Below are positions 1 through 5,481 of a stretch of 5,527 nt of DNA, one piece after another (the first letter of the stretch is position 1; each line of letters begins with the position of its first letter). The position numbers and the translations under genes were made by a program. The notes under the pieces are model-generated. The model was not told the DNA's origin, did not search any database, and saw only the letters and a program-made list of their open reading frames with translations. The stretch lies in the NCBI GenBank assembly GCA_014383605.1, contig JACNHM010000544.1, positions 1 through 5,527 of the forward strand, read 5' to 3'. The stretch is from Chloroflexota bacterium. Lineage in GTDB: Bacteria; Chloroflexota; Anaerolineae; UBA3071.

Positions 1-234
1 GTGGGGCCGGGGGTGGAGGTGATTGATCCCGCGCCGGCGGTGGCGCGGCAGGTGCGGCGTGTGCTGGTGCAACAGGACTTGCTCAACCCCCAGCAGGGCA
101 GGGGGCGGCACGTCTTCTACACCAGCGGTGAGCTAGAGCCGTTTGCGGCTATGGTGGAGAAGTTGGTTGGAACGAGGGGGGAGGTTCGATCACCGGAGCA
201 GGTAGTGGCGGACGCGCTGGCGGTTTCAACATGA
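1..234 (+). CDS. murI: Glutamate racemase, C-terminal part (5' end outside window)
   Basis: This reading frame is open from the first base and ends with TGA at 232-234. It gives about 77 residues, against roughly 260-280 for a full glutamate racemase, so the gene begins outside the window and the GTG at base 1 is probably an internal valine. The segment GPGVEVIDPAPAVARQV followed later by HVFYTSGELEPF matches the C-terminal pattern of MurI: a valine/isoleucine-rich strand, an 'IDxxxAVAR' helix start, then an 'FYxTxxxxxF' strand and helix. MurI interconverts L- and D-glutamate in the cytoplasm to supply D-Glu for peptidoglycan. Both catalytic cysteine regions lie upstream and cannot be checked. 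It converges on the glycosyltransferase gene with 32 bp between the stop codons and no obvious terminator there. Another racemase of the Asp/Glu family remains possible. Confidence 0.66.
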   Translation: MGPGVEVIDPAPAVARQVRRVLVQQDLLNPQQGRGRHVFYTSGELEPFAAMVEKLVGTRGEVRSPEQVVADALAVST

Positions 235-266
235 TCGAAGGCTAACGCAGAGGAGTATCAACGACA

Positions 267-1157
267 CTAGCGCTGCTTGTCGGCCAGCCCAGATTTCTGT
301 CGGTAGCGCCAATGTGAGAACTTGTCTAACGGCCAGCGTCTGTAACCGTAGAAGGCGAAAACGCGCAGAATCAGTGCACGTAAGGGAGCAGGGAGATGGC
401 TTGCGGGTTTGTGGAAACTCAATCCTTGCCGTGCCATCGCTGTCGCAAGCTCGGTCAGCAATTCGATACGAAGTGCTTCGGCGTCATGACTCATGGCCTC
501 TACGTACGGCAACTGGGGGTAGTTCGACGTCAGCGAGTACATCCGCCACAAAGTCGCTGGGAATTTCAGCACGCTGAACTGCTGTCGAAAACCGAGCCGC
601 ACGTTTGCAGCCAGGACACGCTGCAGGAAGTCACGGTCGTCTCCTGTTCTTAGGTCAGGCGACCAAGAGCCGATAACTTCGGTCAGCCGCCTTTGGTGCA
701 GCCAATTACTGGGTGATATTCCGCTCTGTCGGGGCCAGCCTTGCTGTGGCAGGGTAAATGCTCCTGTGATGCCCTCTGGCCCCATCATCATCCCCAACGA
801 GAATACAAAGTCGCTGTCGCTCTCTTCGGCGCAGTCCACCAGTTCCGAAAGATGCCAGGGAAACCAGAGATCGTCATGTCCGAGATAGGCGATGAATCGC
901 CCCCGGGCGCGGCGCAGCCCCTCGTTGCGGGGCTCGCTGGGTGTACCCGAGTTCACAGGCAGGTTCATCCAACGCACTCGGCCGTCGTCGAAGGACGCCA
1001 CGACCTCCTCGCTGTCGTCAGTACAGCCGTCGCCAACAACCCAGACTTCAAAGTCGGTGAGGTCTTGCTTCAAGACGGTTTCCAGCGATAGGTTCAGGGT
1101 GCTACTGCTGTTGTAGGTTGGGATGATGACGGTAACGGTCGGGGGATTCTCGGACAT
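267..1157 (-). CDS. Family 2 glycosyltransferase (GT-A fold), 296 aa
   Basis: The N-terminus opens directly with the GT2 nucleotide-binding strand VTVIIPTYNSS (residues 8-18). Next come VVGDGCTDDSEEVV (40-53), the PRNEGLRRARGRFIAYLGHDD segment split over residues 76-96, where the GHDD takes the place of the metal-binding DxD, and a GDDRDF motif (172-177) at the usual position of the catalytic acid. These are the expected GT-A landmarks in the expected order. I see no signal peptide or transmembrane segment, so it should be cytosolic or peripheral, with a basic C-terminal tail (RRWPLDKFSHWRYRQK) that could touch the membrane. It would transfer a sugar from a nucleotide-sugar donor; donor and acceptor cannot be told from the sequence. 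The ATG at 1157 is preceded by GGGAG with a 5-nt spacer. It lies 41 bp after the radical SAM gene and is probably co-transcribed with it. The family call is firm and the substrate unknown. Confidence 0.9.
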   Translation of the reverse strand: MSENPPTVTVIIPTYNSSSTLNLSLETVLKQDLTDFEVWVVGDGCTDDSEEVVASFDDGRVRWMNLPVNSGTPSEPRNEGLRRARGRFIAYLGHDDLWFPWHLSELVDCAEESDSDFVFSLGMMMGPEGITGAFTLPQQGWPRQSGISPSNWLHQRRLTEVIGSWSPDLRTGDDRDFLQRVLAANVRLGFRQQFSVLKFPATLWRMYSLTSNYPQLPYVEAMSHDAEALRIELLTELATAMARQGLSFHKPASHLPAPLRALILRVFAFYGYRRWPLDKFSHWRYRQKSGLADKQR

Positions 1158-1198
1158 GTCGTCTCCCTCGAGTGTCCACTGAGATCAGTTGTGTGTGT

Positions 1199-2263
1199 CT
1201 ATAGGATATGTGGGAACATGAATCCGTTTGGGGACATCGTGAGCATGACATCCAGGTCATCTCGATTGCGTTTCATTAGCTTTTCAATGAGGTCATTGTA
1301 CAGCATGCCTCTGTGTCGGCTGTCGATTGCAGGATACGTTTTGCTGTTGACGGATTGGATGCGTTTCAACCTCTGTTTCTGCCACAGGAAGCCATCGTAC
1401 CACTGACCTGCCAAGTCCGCAATGGCATGTTGCGGCTGGTACTTCACTTCGGCTCCTAGATAGTTCATCGCGTCAGCGCCGACGACGAGAAGAAAATGGG
1501 CGGCGTGGTATCCGTTGAACTCGATTGCTCTGTCCGCGTATCTTTCGTCAAACGCGAATACCTCGAAGCCGTCTGGTTGACCATTCCGACGTTCTTCGAT
1601 CTTCGCCAACACATCTGTTTGGTCGACGCGCGTGGGAGATCCGGCGTCCCATCGTATGCACATGGGGTGGAAGTAGATCCAATGGGCCCCCGCCGACGCT
1701 GCTTCACGCGTGACAGCCCCCAACCCGTCGGCGTTTTCTCTCGAAGTCAACGCGCTAACTCCGATTTGCAGGGAACTGCCTTCTCTATCGATTCGCGATC
1801 TCAGGGCCTCGATCCTTTTCAGGGTAGGATACAACTCTTCGCAAGATTCGGAGCTCCAATCGTACAGGGATACCCGGATGGTCGAAGCATATGCCAGCAA
1901 AGCGGCTGCAACGCGCTCTTCGGTCAGGAGGGTACCATTGGTGACCACGGCCACGTCCGCAAAGCCGCGTTTTCGGGCCATGCGCAGCACGTCGGGAAAG
2001 GTGGGAGCCATAGTGGGTTCGCCTCCTGTGAGCAGGAGTCCTTTGGTTTGTCCTTCAAGGTGGGAAAACAGCCGCTCGATGAAGTCTATCGTGAGGTCGT
2101 AGGATGCCAATCTCGTGGTGCTTGGACAGTAGGGGCAGTTTCTGTTGCAGGCGCTCGTGATGTCCAGTTCGAGAGTCGCCGGGAAGATCATCTCTCCCCG
2201 CAAGTAGGCTTCGAGTTTTTCCCTATGATAGGCAACCTTGAAGGCTGATGCCATTTCTGGCAT
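1199..2263 (-). CDS. Radical SAM protein with a cysteine-poor, SPASM/twitch-like C-terminal region, 354 aa
   Basis: Residues 33-46 (LDITSACNRNCPYC) carry the CxxxCxxC motif (C39, C43, C46) that holds the [4Fe-4S] cluster reducing S-adenosylmethionine. LLLTGGEPTM (77-86) is the GGE motif that contacts SAM, and VVTNGTLLTEE (106-116) is a core barrel strand typical of the family. The C-terminal part (about 249-286) reads like a twitch/SPASM segment (HFLLVVGADAMNYLGAEVKY), but the cysteines such domains use for extra clusters are absent. The only other cysteines are C141 and C202. The start at 2263 is supported by AAGGTGA just upstream (AGG to ATG spacing 6 nt) and by an extended -10 promoter. 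A second ATG three codons in has poorer spacing. The gene leads the glycosyltransferase, so a shared role in modifying a glycan, lipid or peptide is plausible. The reaction is not identifiable. Confidence 0.88.
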   Translation of the reverse strand: MPEMASAFKVAYHREKLEAYLRGEMIFPATLELDITSACNRNCPYCPSTTRLASYDLTIDFIERLFSHLEGQTKGLLLTGGEPTMAPTFPDVLRMARKRGFADVAVVTNGTLLTEERVAAALLAYASTIRVSLYDWSSESCEELYPTLKRIEALRSRIDREGSSLQIGVSALTSRENADGLGAVTREAASAGAHWIYFHPMCIRWDAGSPTRVDQTDVLAKIEERRNGQPDGFEVFAFDERYADRAIEFNGYHAAHFLLVVGADAMNYLGAEVKYQPQHAIADLAGQWYDGFLWQKQRLKRIQSVNSKTYPAIDSRHRGMLYNDLIEKLMKRNRDDLDVMLTMSPNGFMFPHIL

Positions 2264-2280
2264 GAGTCACCTTTCCTGCA
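2264..2280 (-). promoter_or_regulatory. Ribosome binding site of the radical SAM gene
   Basis: On the minus strand the bases before the ATG read AGGAAAGGTGACTC. The AAGGTGA core leaves six bases between AGG and the ATG at 2263-2261, which favours this start over the in-frame ATG at 2254. Confidence 0.7.
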
Positions 2281-2289
2281 CGAATTGGC

Positions 2290-2298
2290 ATAATATCA
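2290..2298 (-). promoter_or_regulatory. Extended -10 promoter element for the radical SAM/glycosyltransferase unit
   Basis: The minus strand reads TGATATTAT (2298 to 2290): a TGn extension followed by TATTAT, five of six matches to TATAAT. Transcription would start near 2283, giving a leader of about 20 nt that still contains the ribosome binding site. No good -35 box is found at 17 bp (the hexamer there is CAACCC), as is usual for extended -10 promoters. The element is inferred from sequence only. Confidence 0.5.
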
Positions 2299-2317
2299 AA
2301 AACCCGGCACTCGGGTT
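2298..2317 (-). terminator. Small intrinsic-terminator-like hairpin with a T5 tract
   Basis: The minus strand reads AACCCG, a five-base loop AGTGC, CGGGTT, then further T residues so that the stem runs into five consecutive Ts (2302 to 2298). It lies about 135 bp after the stop of the AlbA_2 gene and immediately before the extended -10 element, so it could end that transcript and insulate the radical SAM unit. The six-pair stem is short, so its efficiency is uncertain. Confidence 0.5.
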
Positions 2318-2340
2318 GTGAGTGATTTCCCAACCCCATT

Positions 2341-2378
2341 TGGGATAAACTTGGGATAAATTGGGATAAAATGGGATG
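2341..2378. repeat. Phased direct repeats TGGGATAAA (TTTATCCCA on the minus strand)
   Basis: TGGGATAAA occurs at 2341-2349, 2352-2360 and 2362-2370, followed by a partial copy TGGGATG at 2372-2378. The start-to-start distances are 11, 10 and 10 bp, close to one helical turn, so all copies face the same side of the helix. An inverted half, TCCCAA at 2328-2333, lies just before the first copy. The array sits about 45-90 bp upstream of the extended -10 element of the radical SAM gene, a reasonable place for a regulator to bind. No binding protein can be named. Confidence 0.6.
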
Positions 2379-2383
2379 AGACA

Positions 2384-2455
2384 GTGATCGGTGACTGGTG
2401 GTCAGGGATCAGGTGGGGACAGCACCCTGATGACCGCTACCTGGTCACGGGTCAC
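2384..2455. repeat. Imperfect inverted repeat with degenerate heptamers
   Basis: Arm one (2384-2415) consists of degenerate 7-bp units: GTGATCG, GTGACTG, GTGGTCA, GGGATCA. Arm two (2423-2455) is its approximate reverse complement, separated by a 7-base loop (2416-2422). The inner part pairs well (ATCAGG/CCTGAT), and the outer part less so. The far arm overlaps the TGA stop (2454-2452) of the AlbA_2 gene, so the transcript would fold right at its end. It could act as a 3' stabiliser or weak terminator, or be a dispersed palindromic repeat. Confidence 0.5.
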
Positions 2456-3819
2456 TTGAGGATGTAGAACGTCCCTTTCTTGTCCCCGATCTTCATCAAC
2501 ACGCCCTTGTCCACCAAATCGCTCAAGTCCAGGCGAATGGTCTCGGCAGAGACGTCGGGGCATAGCTCCCGGTAGTCGCGGTTGGTGATGCGACCGTGCT
2601 CCTGCAGGTACTGCAAGGCACGCATCTGCCGCTCGTTCATGTGCATCTCCCAGCGAGGCACGGCACGGCGCTCGCGCACGTTCTGCAGGATGACGGTGAA
2701 CGAGTAGGGGGTGGCGCGGAAGACGGGCGTGGGATGGCCCGCCTGCACCATGTCCTCGATCATGCGGTCAATGCCCAGCCCCAGCTCCTCGATGTAGCCC
2801 CACTGGAAGAGGCCGCTGACCAGGCGCGGGTTGCGGCTGAAGTGCTCCTCCACGATGTTGTCCAGGGTGATGTAGCCGGGCAGACCGCCGGGGCTGTTCA
2901 CCTCCATCCGGTCGTCGAACATGCGCACCTCGATGCGCCGCCCCCGCAGCCGGTAGTCGCGGTGGCAGACGGCGTTGACCAGCGCCTCGCGCACGGCGAA
3001 GGGCGGGTACTCTGTCCGCTCCTCCCGCTGCAGGCCCCGCACCACGGCCTCCACGCGCATCTCCTCCCAGATCACCTGCCAGGCCCGTTCCAGCACCCGC
3101 GCCAGCGGCCCGCCGATCTCCTCCCGCCGTCCGTAACCGGGCAGCCCTTCCGGCCCGCGGGGCTCGGTGCCGGCAAAGCGCACGAAGACCAGCCCGCTTT
3201 GCGTCAGGAAGCTCTGGGGATCGCGGCCGAAGAGGAGCATGCCCACCACCGTGGGGCGGCCTCTGCTGTCCAGCGCGCCGATCTGCTGCAAGAGGCGCTC
3301 CTGGGGCTCCCGCACGGGCCGCTGCTGCCGCTCTTCTCGCCTGGCGACATATTCCGCGATCACCTCGGCGTCGAGATCGTCAGCAGAAGCGCCGGGCATG
3401 GTCTCGCTCTCGTAGTCGCCGCTGGACTTGGTGGCGGCGAGCTGGCGGATGGTCTCGCCGCCCAGAGGACGATTCTCCACGCCGCTGCGGATGAGCACGC
3501 GGCCATCGGCCAGGGAATGCAGCTCCGTGGAGCGGGGCACGTGGATGGCCACCGCCATGCCTTTGCGGGTATCCATCTGCTCCCACTCGGTGCGCACCGG
3601 CGGGCGGCAGGCAGTCAGGGCCAGCCGCAAGGCGCTTTCCATCTCATCGGCCAGCAGTTGGTCGGCCACCATGCCGTCGGGGGCCATGCCGATGACGATG
3701 GTGCCGCCGTCACCGTTGGCGAAGGCCACCAGCGTCTCCGCCAGCCGCTGCTGATCGGGTTCGGGCATGAATTCGGTTTGCGGCCCCGGGCCGCGGCGGA
3801 TCAGGGTGTCGAGTTGCAT
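2452..3819 (-). CDS. AlbA_2/Schlafen-type putative DNA-binding protein with GHKL-like ATPase region and winged helix, 455 aa
   Basis: Three parts are visible. Residues about 3-130 match the AlbA_2 (divergent AAA_4) fold, with LVAFANGDGGTIVIGMAPDG (30-49) as its hallmark and a conserved RSGVENRPL near the end. Residues about 275-380 match the HATPase_c_4 region of this family: REALVNAVCHRDY (277-289), VNSPGGLPG (307-315) and GLGIDRM (347-353). Residues about 393-455 form a winged helix of DeoR type (ITNRDYRELCPDVSAETIRL). The family is annotated as transcriptional regulators or RecG-like ATP-dependent helicases, but no helicase motor is present. The frame extends to a TTG at 3858, but the ATG at 3819 has AGGTG four bases upstream and fits the domain start, so I use it. 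The usual acidic-x-Lys of AlbA_2 reads EFM here. It follows the MNT-HEPN gene with a 51-bp gap, probably in one operon. Its DNA target is unknown. Confidence 0.87.
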   Translation of the reverse strand: MQLDTLIRRGPGPQTEFMPEPDQQRLAETLVAFANGDGGTIVIGMAPDGMVADQLLADEMESALRLALTACRPPVRTEWEQMDTRKGMAVAIHVPRSTELHSLADGRVLIRSGVENRPLGGETIRQLAATKSSGDYESETMPGASADDLDAEVIAEYVARREERQQRPVREPQERLLQQIGALDSRGRPTVVGMLLFGRDPQSFLTQSGLVFVRFAGTEPRGPEGLPGYGRREEIGGPLARVLERAWQVIWEEMRVEAVVRGLQREERTEYPPFAVREALVNAVCHRDYRLRGRRIEVRMFDDRMEVNSPGGLPGYITLDNIVEEHFSRNPRLVSGLFQWGYIEELGLGIDRMIEDMVQAGHPTPVFRATPYSFTVILQNVRERRAVPRWEMHMNERQMRALQYLQEHGRITNRDYRELCPDVSAETIRLDLSDLVDKGVLMKIGDKKGTFYILK

Positions 3820-3843
3820 TGTGCACCTGAGTTCTCTCGGAAA

Positions 3844-3912
3844 TGGGTAGCAGCCCAACCGCGTGGGGCGTTATCCGTCCCCAGACGGCCAATGCGATTG
3901 GCCTGCTACCCA
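3844..3912. repeat. Cloverleaf-like palindromic element at the MNT-HEPN/AlbA_2 junction
   Basis: TGGGTAGCAG (3844-3853) is the perfect reverse complement of CTGCTACCCA (3903-3912). Inside lie two more hairpins. TGGGGCG (3864-3870) pairs with CGTCCCCA (3876-3883) apart from a single bulged T. GGCCAAT (3887-3893) pairs perfectly with ATTGGCC (3897-3903) around the loop GCG. The stop codon of the upstream gene lies in the loop of the first inner hairpin. The nested arrangement suggests a small mobile palindrome or an RNA structure in the operon, perhaps limiting read-through into the downstream gene. Confidence 0.6.
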
Positions 3913-4782
3913 GGGGGGTAGGTTCTCGAGCAGGTTTTTGATCGCCTGCAGGAACTCGGTGGCGTCAGTGAACACGCGTTCGGCCTCTTCCCGCGAGGCG
4001 CGCCGCTTGGGGTTGTAGTCGGCGTCCTCGCGGGCCTCCATGGCCTCACGCAGTTTGCGACCGAGGCCGCGCTTCACGCGGCCTGTCTTGGCAAAGTGCT
4101 CACCAAACTTGGCGGCAACGCCGCTGTGCCTGTGCGGCCTGATATCCTCAAGGGCCAGGGCAGCCCTGGCCGCGTAGAACATGACGTAATAGCTCTTGGA
4201 GACCGTTTCGTCGAACAGCCCCAAGGTCAGGAACTGGTGCGCCAGTGGCAGCTTTTCTTCAGCGAGAGCCAGCCAGGTTCTTGCTTCGGCGAACCGTTCC
4301 TCGTGTTCCTCGTCGGTGGAAACCTCGTATGGCGGAGATGGCTCTCTCAGTACCATAGCGGCTTCTCCAATCGCGTCCTCTGTGCCAGGAGTGGGCCAAA
4401 GTCGCACACCATCTCGCTCGATGTTCTTGCGCAGCGAGTAGGCCGTGCGATAGACCTGGCGGCTCATCATCCGCGGTGAGATATCAATGCCGTACTCCAG
4501 CATCAGGTCGTAGGAGATGCCCACGATCTCCTGCCAACGCGGGTCACTGGTGTGCGAGCGATAGCAGCCCTCGCCCAGCATCTCCTCTTCCCAGTTGACC
4601 AGCAGCAGCAGGTCCACGTCTGACTCGACGTCGGCGTCGCCGCGCGCCCAGGAACCGTAGAGGATGATCTCCTCCACGAAGCCGGGGAAGCGCGATAGTA
4701 CCGCCTGACAGAAGCGTTGCAGTGCTTCTTGCGGCGCTGGCGGAAGCTGGATGCGTGAGGTGATGGTCATTTGCCCGCTCAT
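3871..4782 (-). CDS. Fused nucleotidyltransferase (MNT) - HEPN domain protein, 303 aa
   Basis: Residues about 18-130 form a minimal nucleotidyltransferase of the DNA polymerase beta superfamily. LYGSWARGD (41-49) gives the GS motif, SDVDLLL (54-60) supplies the two metal-binding aspartates D55 and D57, and D100 in GIDISP may be the third acid. Residues about 160-287 form a HEPN domain: SKSYYVMFYAARAAL (195-209), HRHSGVAAKFGEHF (217-230) and AREDADYNP (250-258). In type VII toxin-antitoxin systems the MNT protein adenylylates a separate HEPN ribonuclease; here both are in one chain with intact MNT motifs. No canonical Rx4-6H ribonuclease motif is obvious, so the HEPN part may not cut RNA. The frame extends to a TTG at 4803, but that base lies inside the -10 box. 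The ATG at 4782 has AGGAGG six bases upstream. The last 15 or so residues (PWVAGQSHWPS...) come from the palindrome at 3844-3912. It is the first gene of a probable operon with the AlbA_2 gene. Confidence 0.88.
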   Translation of the reverse strand: MSGQMTITSRIQLPPAPQEALQRFCQAVLSRFPGFVEEIILYGSWARGDADVESDVDLLLLVNWEEEMLGEGCYRSHTSDPRWQEIVGISYDLMLEYGIDISPRMMSRQVYRTAYSLRKNIERDGVRLWPTPGTEDAIGEAAMVLREPSPPYEVSTDEEHEERFAEARTWLALAEEKLPLAHQFLTLGLFDETVSKSYYVMFYAARAALALEDIRPHRHSGVAAKFGEHFAKTGRVKRGLGRKLREAMEAREDADYNPKRRASREEAERVFTDATEFLQAIKNLLENLPPWVAGQSHWPSGDG

Positions 4783-4788
4783 CATGGC

Positions 4789-4794
4789 CCTCCT
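4789..4794 (-). promoter_or_regulatory. Strong ribosome binding site of the MNT-HEPN gene
   Basis: A full AGGAGG lies at 4794-4789 on the minus strand. It leaves three bases before the ATG at 4785 and six before the adjacent ATG at 4782, which makes the second ATG the likelier start. It rules against the TTG at 4803, which lies upstream of the site. Confidence 0.75.
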
Positions 4795-4802
4795 GGTTGC
4801 CA

Positions 4803-4808
4803 ATTATA
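4803..4808 (-). promoter_or_regulatory. Consensus -10 box for the MNT-HEPN/AlbA_2 unit
   Basis: The minus strand reads TATAAT exactly at 4808-4803. Transcription would begin near 4796, directly before the AGGAGG, giving a leader of only about 14 nt. The hexamer 17 bp upstream (TGGCCG, 4831-4826) matches TTGACA at only three positions, so the -35 is weak or replaced by an activator. Confidence 0.55.
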
Positions 4809-4889
4809 CCCCAGGTTGGGCGAAACGGCCATTTTGGAATCTGTCGAGAAGGGCAGGGCCCGCGCGTATTCAGATGGCAGGATCAAAGA

Positions 4890-4926
4890 CGCGTGAACGC
4901 CTCTCAGAGTGAGAGGCGTTCACGCG
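4890..4926 (-). terminator. Perfect 17-bp hairpin after the PA14 gene remnant
   Basis: Bases 4890-4906 and 4910-4926 are perfect reverse complements around a three-base loop (4907-4909). The core is AACGCCTCTCA on the left arm. It lies 40 bp downstream of the TGA of the minus-strand PA14 remnant and before the promoter of the next minus-strand gene, the expected place for a terminator. The tract after it on the minus strand is only TCTTTGATCC, so it is not a textbook U-tract. Another role, such as a dispersed palindrome or protein site, is possible. Confidence 0.6.
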
Positions 4927-4965
4927 AACCTGCTGGCCGTGGGATGTCCCCTACTTGAACGTCAT

Positions 4966-5481
4966 TCAACGTCCGATCAATGGCAAGTAGCACCGGAAAA
5001 GGATCTGTGTCGGTGTCGCTGTTGGCGTGCGCGTCGGTGTCAGGGTCGGCGTCGGCGTATGCGTAGCTGTGGGCGTGCGGGTTGGCGTGCGCGTGGGTGT
5101 GGGAGTAGGAGTGGGGAGTCTCTCCCCCGACAACCGCGCGCCAGCCCAACCTTCAATCTCGTACAGTTCCATGCGAATGGCATGGGAGCCTGCGTTTAGG
5201 TGGTGATCAACGATGTGTGTGTACCTTCCCTCATGCCATTCATCCATGACGAGGACGTCGTCAACCCACAGTCTGGCGCCATCGTCGTGGAAGACTTCGA
5301 AGCGGTGGTCTCCACCTGCAAAGTATAGCGTTCTCGTCCAGCGGGCAGAGAAGTGATCTGCATTGATGGCGGGGTTGGGAGAGTCGCCCAGCCACTCAAA
5401 GTTGATCTCAGAGTCATTGCGCACCAACGCCGGTGAGCCAGTGAGGGTCTCGTTGTTCCAGTACTCGCCGCGCGTACTTGT
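4966..5481 (-). pseudogene. 3' remnant of a secreted PA14-domain protein with Pro-Thr linker and YLPLI tail
   Basis: The readable frame runs from just after a TAA (5484-5482) to TGA at 4968-4966. It begins within a PA14 domain: RGEYWNNETLTGSPALVRND, then INFEW, FSARWTRTLYFAGGDHRF, the calcium/sugar-site-like DDGARLWVDDVLV and a late [14 protein letters not shown]. It continues with about 36 residues of PT repeats (5115-5008) and ends in YLPLIGR. PA14 domains bind carbohydrate or protein outside the cell. The first PA14 strand (RGEYWNN) lies upstream of the first possible start, a TTG at 5427 that has no ribosome binding site. There is no signal peptide, and a stop blocks the frame immediately before the domain. 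I therefore read this as the 3' part of a larger exported protein gene, broken near 5475-5484. A sequencing or assembly frameshift would give the same picture, but neither other frame upstream encodes recognisable PA14 flanking sequence in the 43 bases available. Confidence 0.68.
5008..5115 (-). repeat. Hexamer-based repeat encoding a Pro-Thr linker
   Basis: About eighteen imperfect 6-bp units (GGCGTG, GGTGTC and similar on the plus strand) encode PT, RT, AT and LT dipeptides on the minus strand. Such linkers separate extracellular domains and are often O-glycosylated. The variation at third codon positions shows that selection acts on the protein pattern rather than recent DNA slippage alone. 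Confidence 0.8.

Noticed and set aside
1496..2248. 250-residue plus-strand open frame
   Set aside because: It is antisense to the radical SAM gene, whose motifs are unmistakable; no domain or convincing ribosome binding site supports it.
2223..2339. 38-codon minus-strand open frame beginning MGLGNHSQPE, a possible precursor peptide for the radical SAM enzyme
   Set aside because: It has no ribosome binding site, runs through the terminator-like hairpin and the promoter, and overlaps the radical SAM start out of frame.
2341..2378. DnaA boxes or a replication origin
   Set aside because: TTATCCCAA resembles the DnaA box TTATCCACA but mismatches it at two positions in every copy, and no replication gene or AT-rich unwinding stretch is nearby.
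2341..2455. CRISPR array
   Set aside because: The repeats are 7-9 bp and nearly contiguous, with no spacers and no cas genes.
2596..3921. 441-residue plus-strand open frame
   Set aside because: It lies antisense to the AlbA_2 gene, is rich in His, Ala and Leu as expected from reverse reading of GC-rich codons, and has no recognisable domain.
4904..5149. 81-residue minus-strand frame rich in His, Ala and Asp ([19 protein letters not shown])
   Set aside because: It is the out-of-frame reading of the Pro-Thr repeat; the frame giving PA14 and the YLPLI tail is clearly the coding one.
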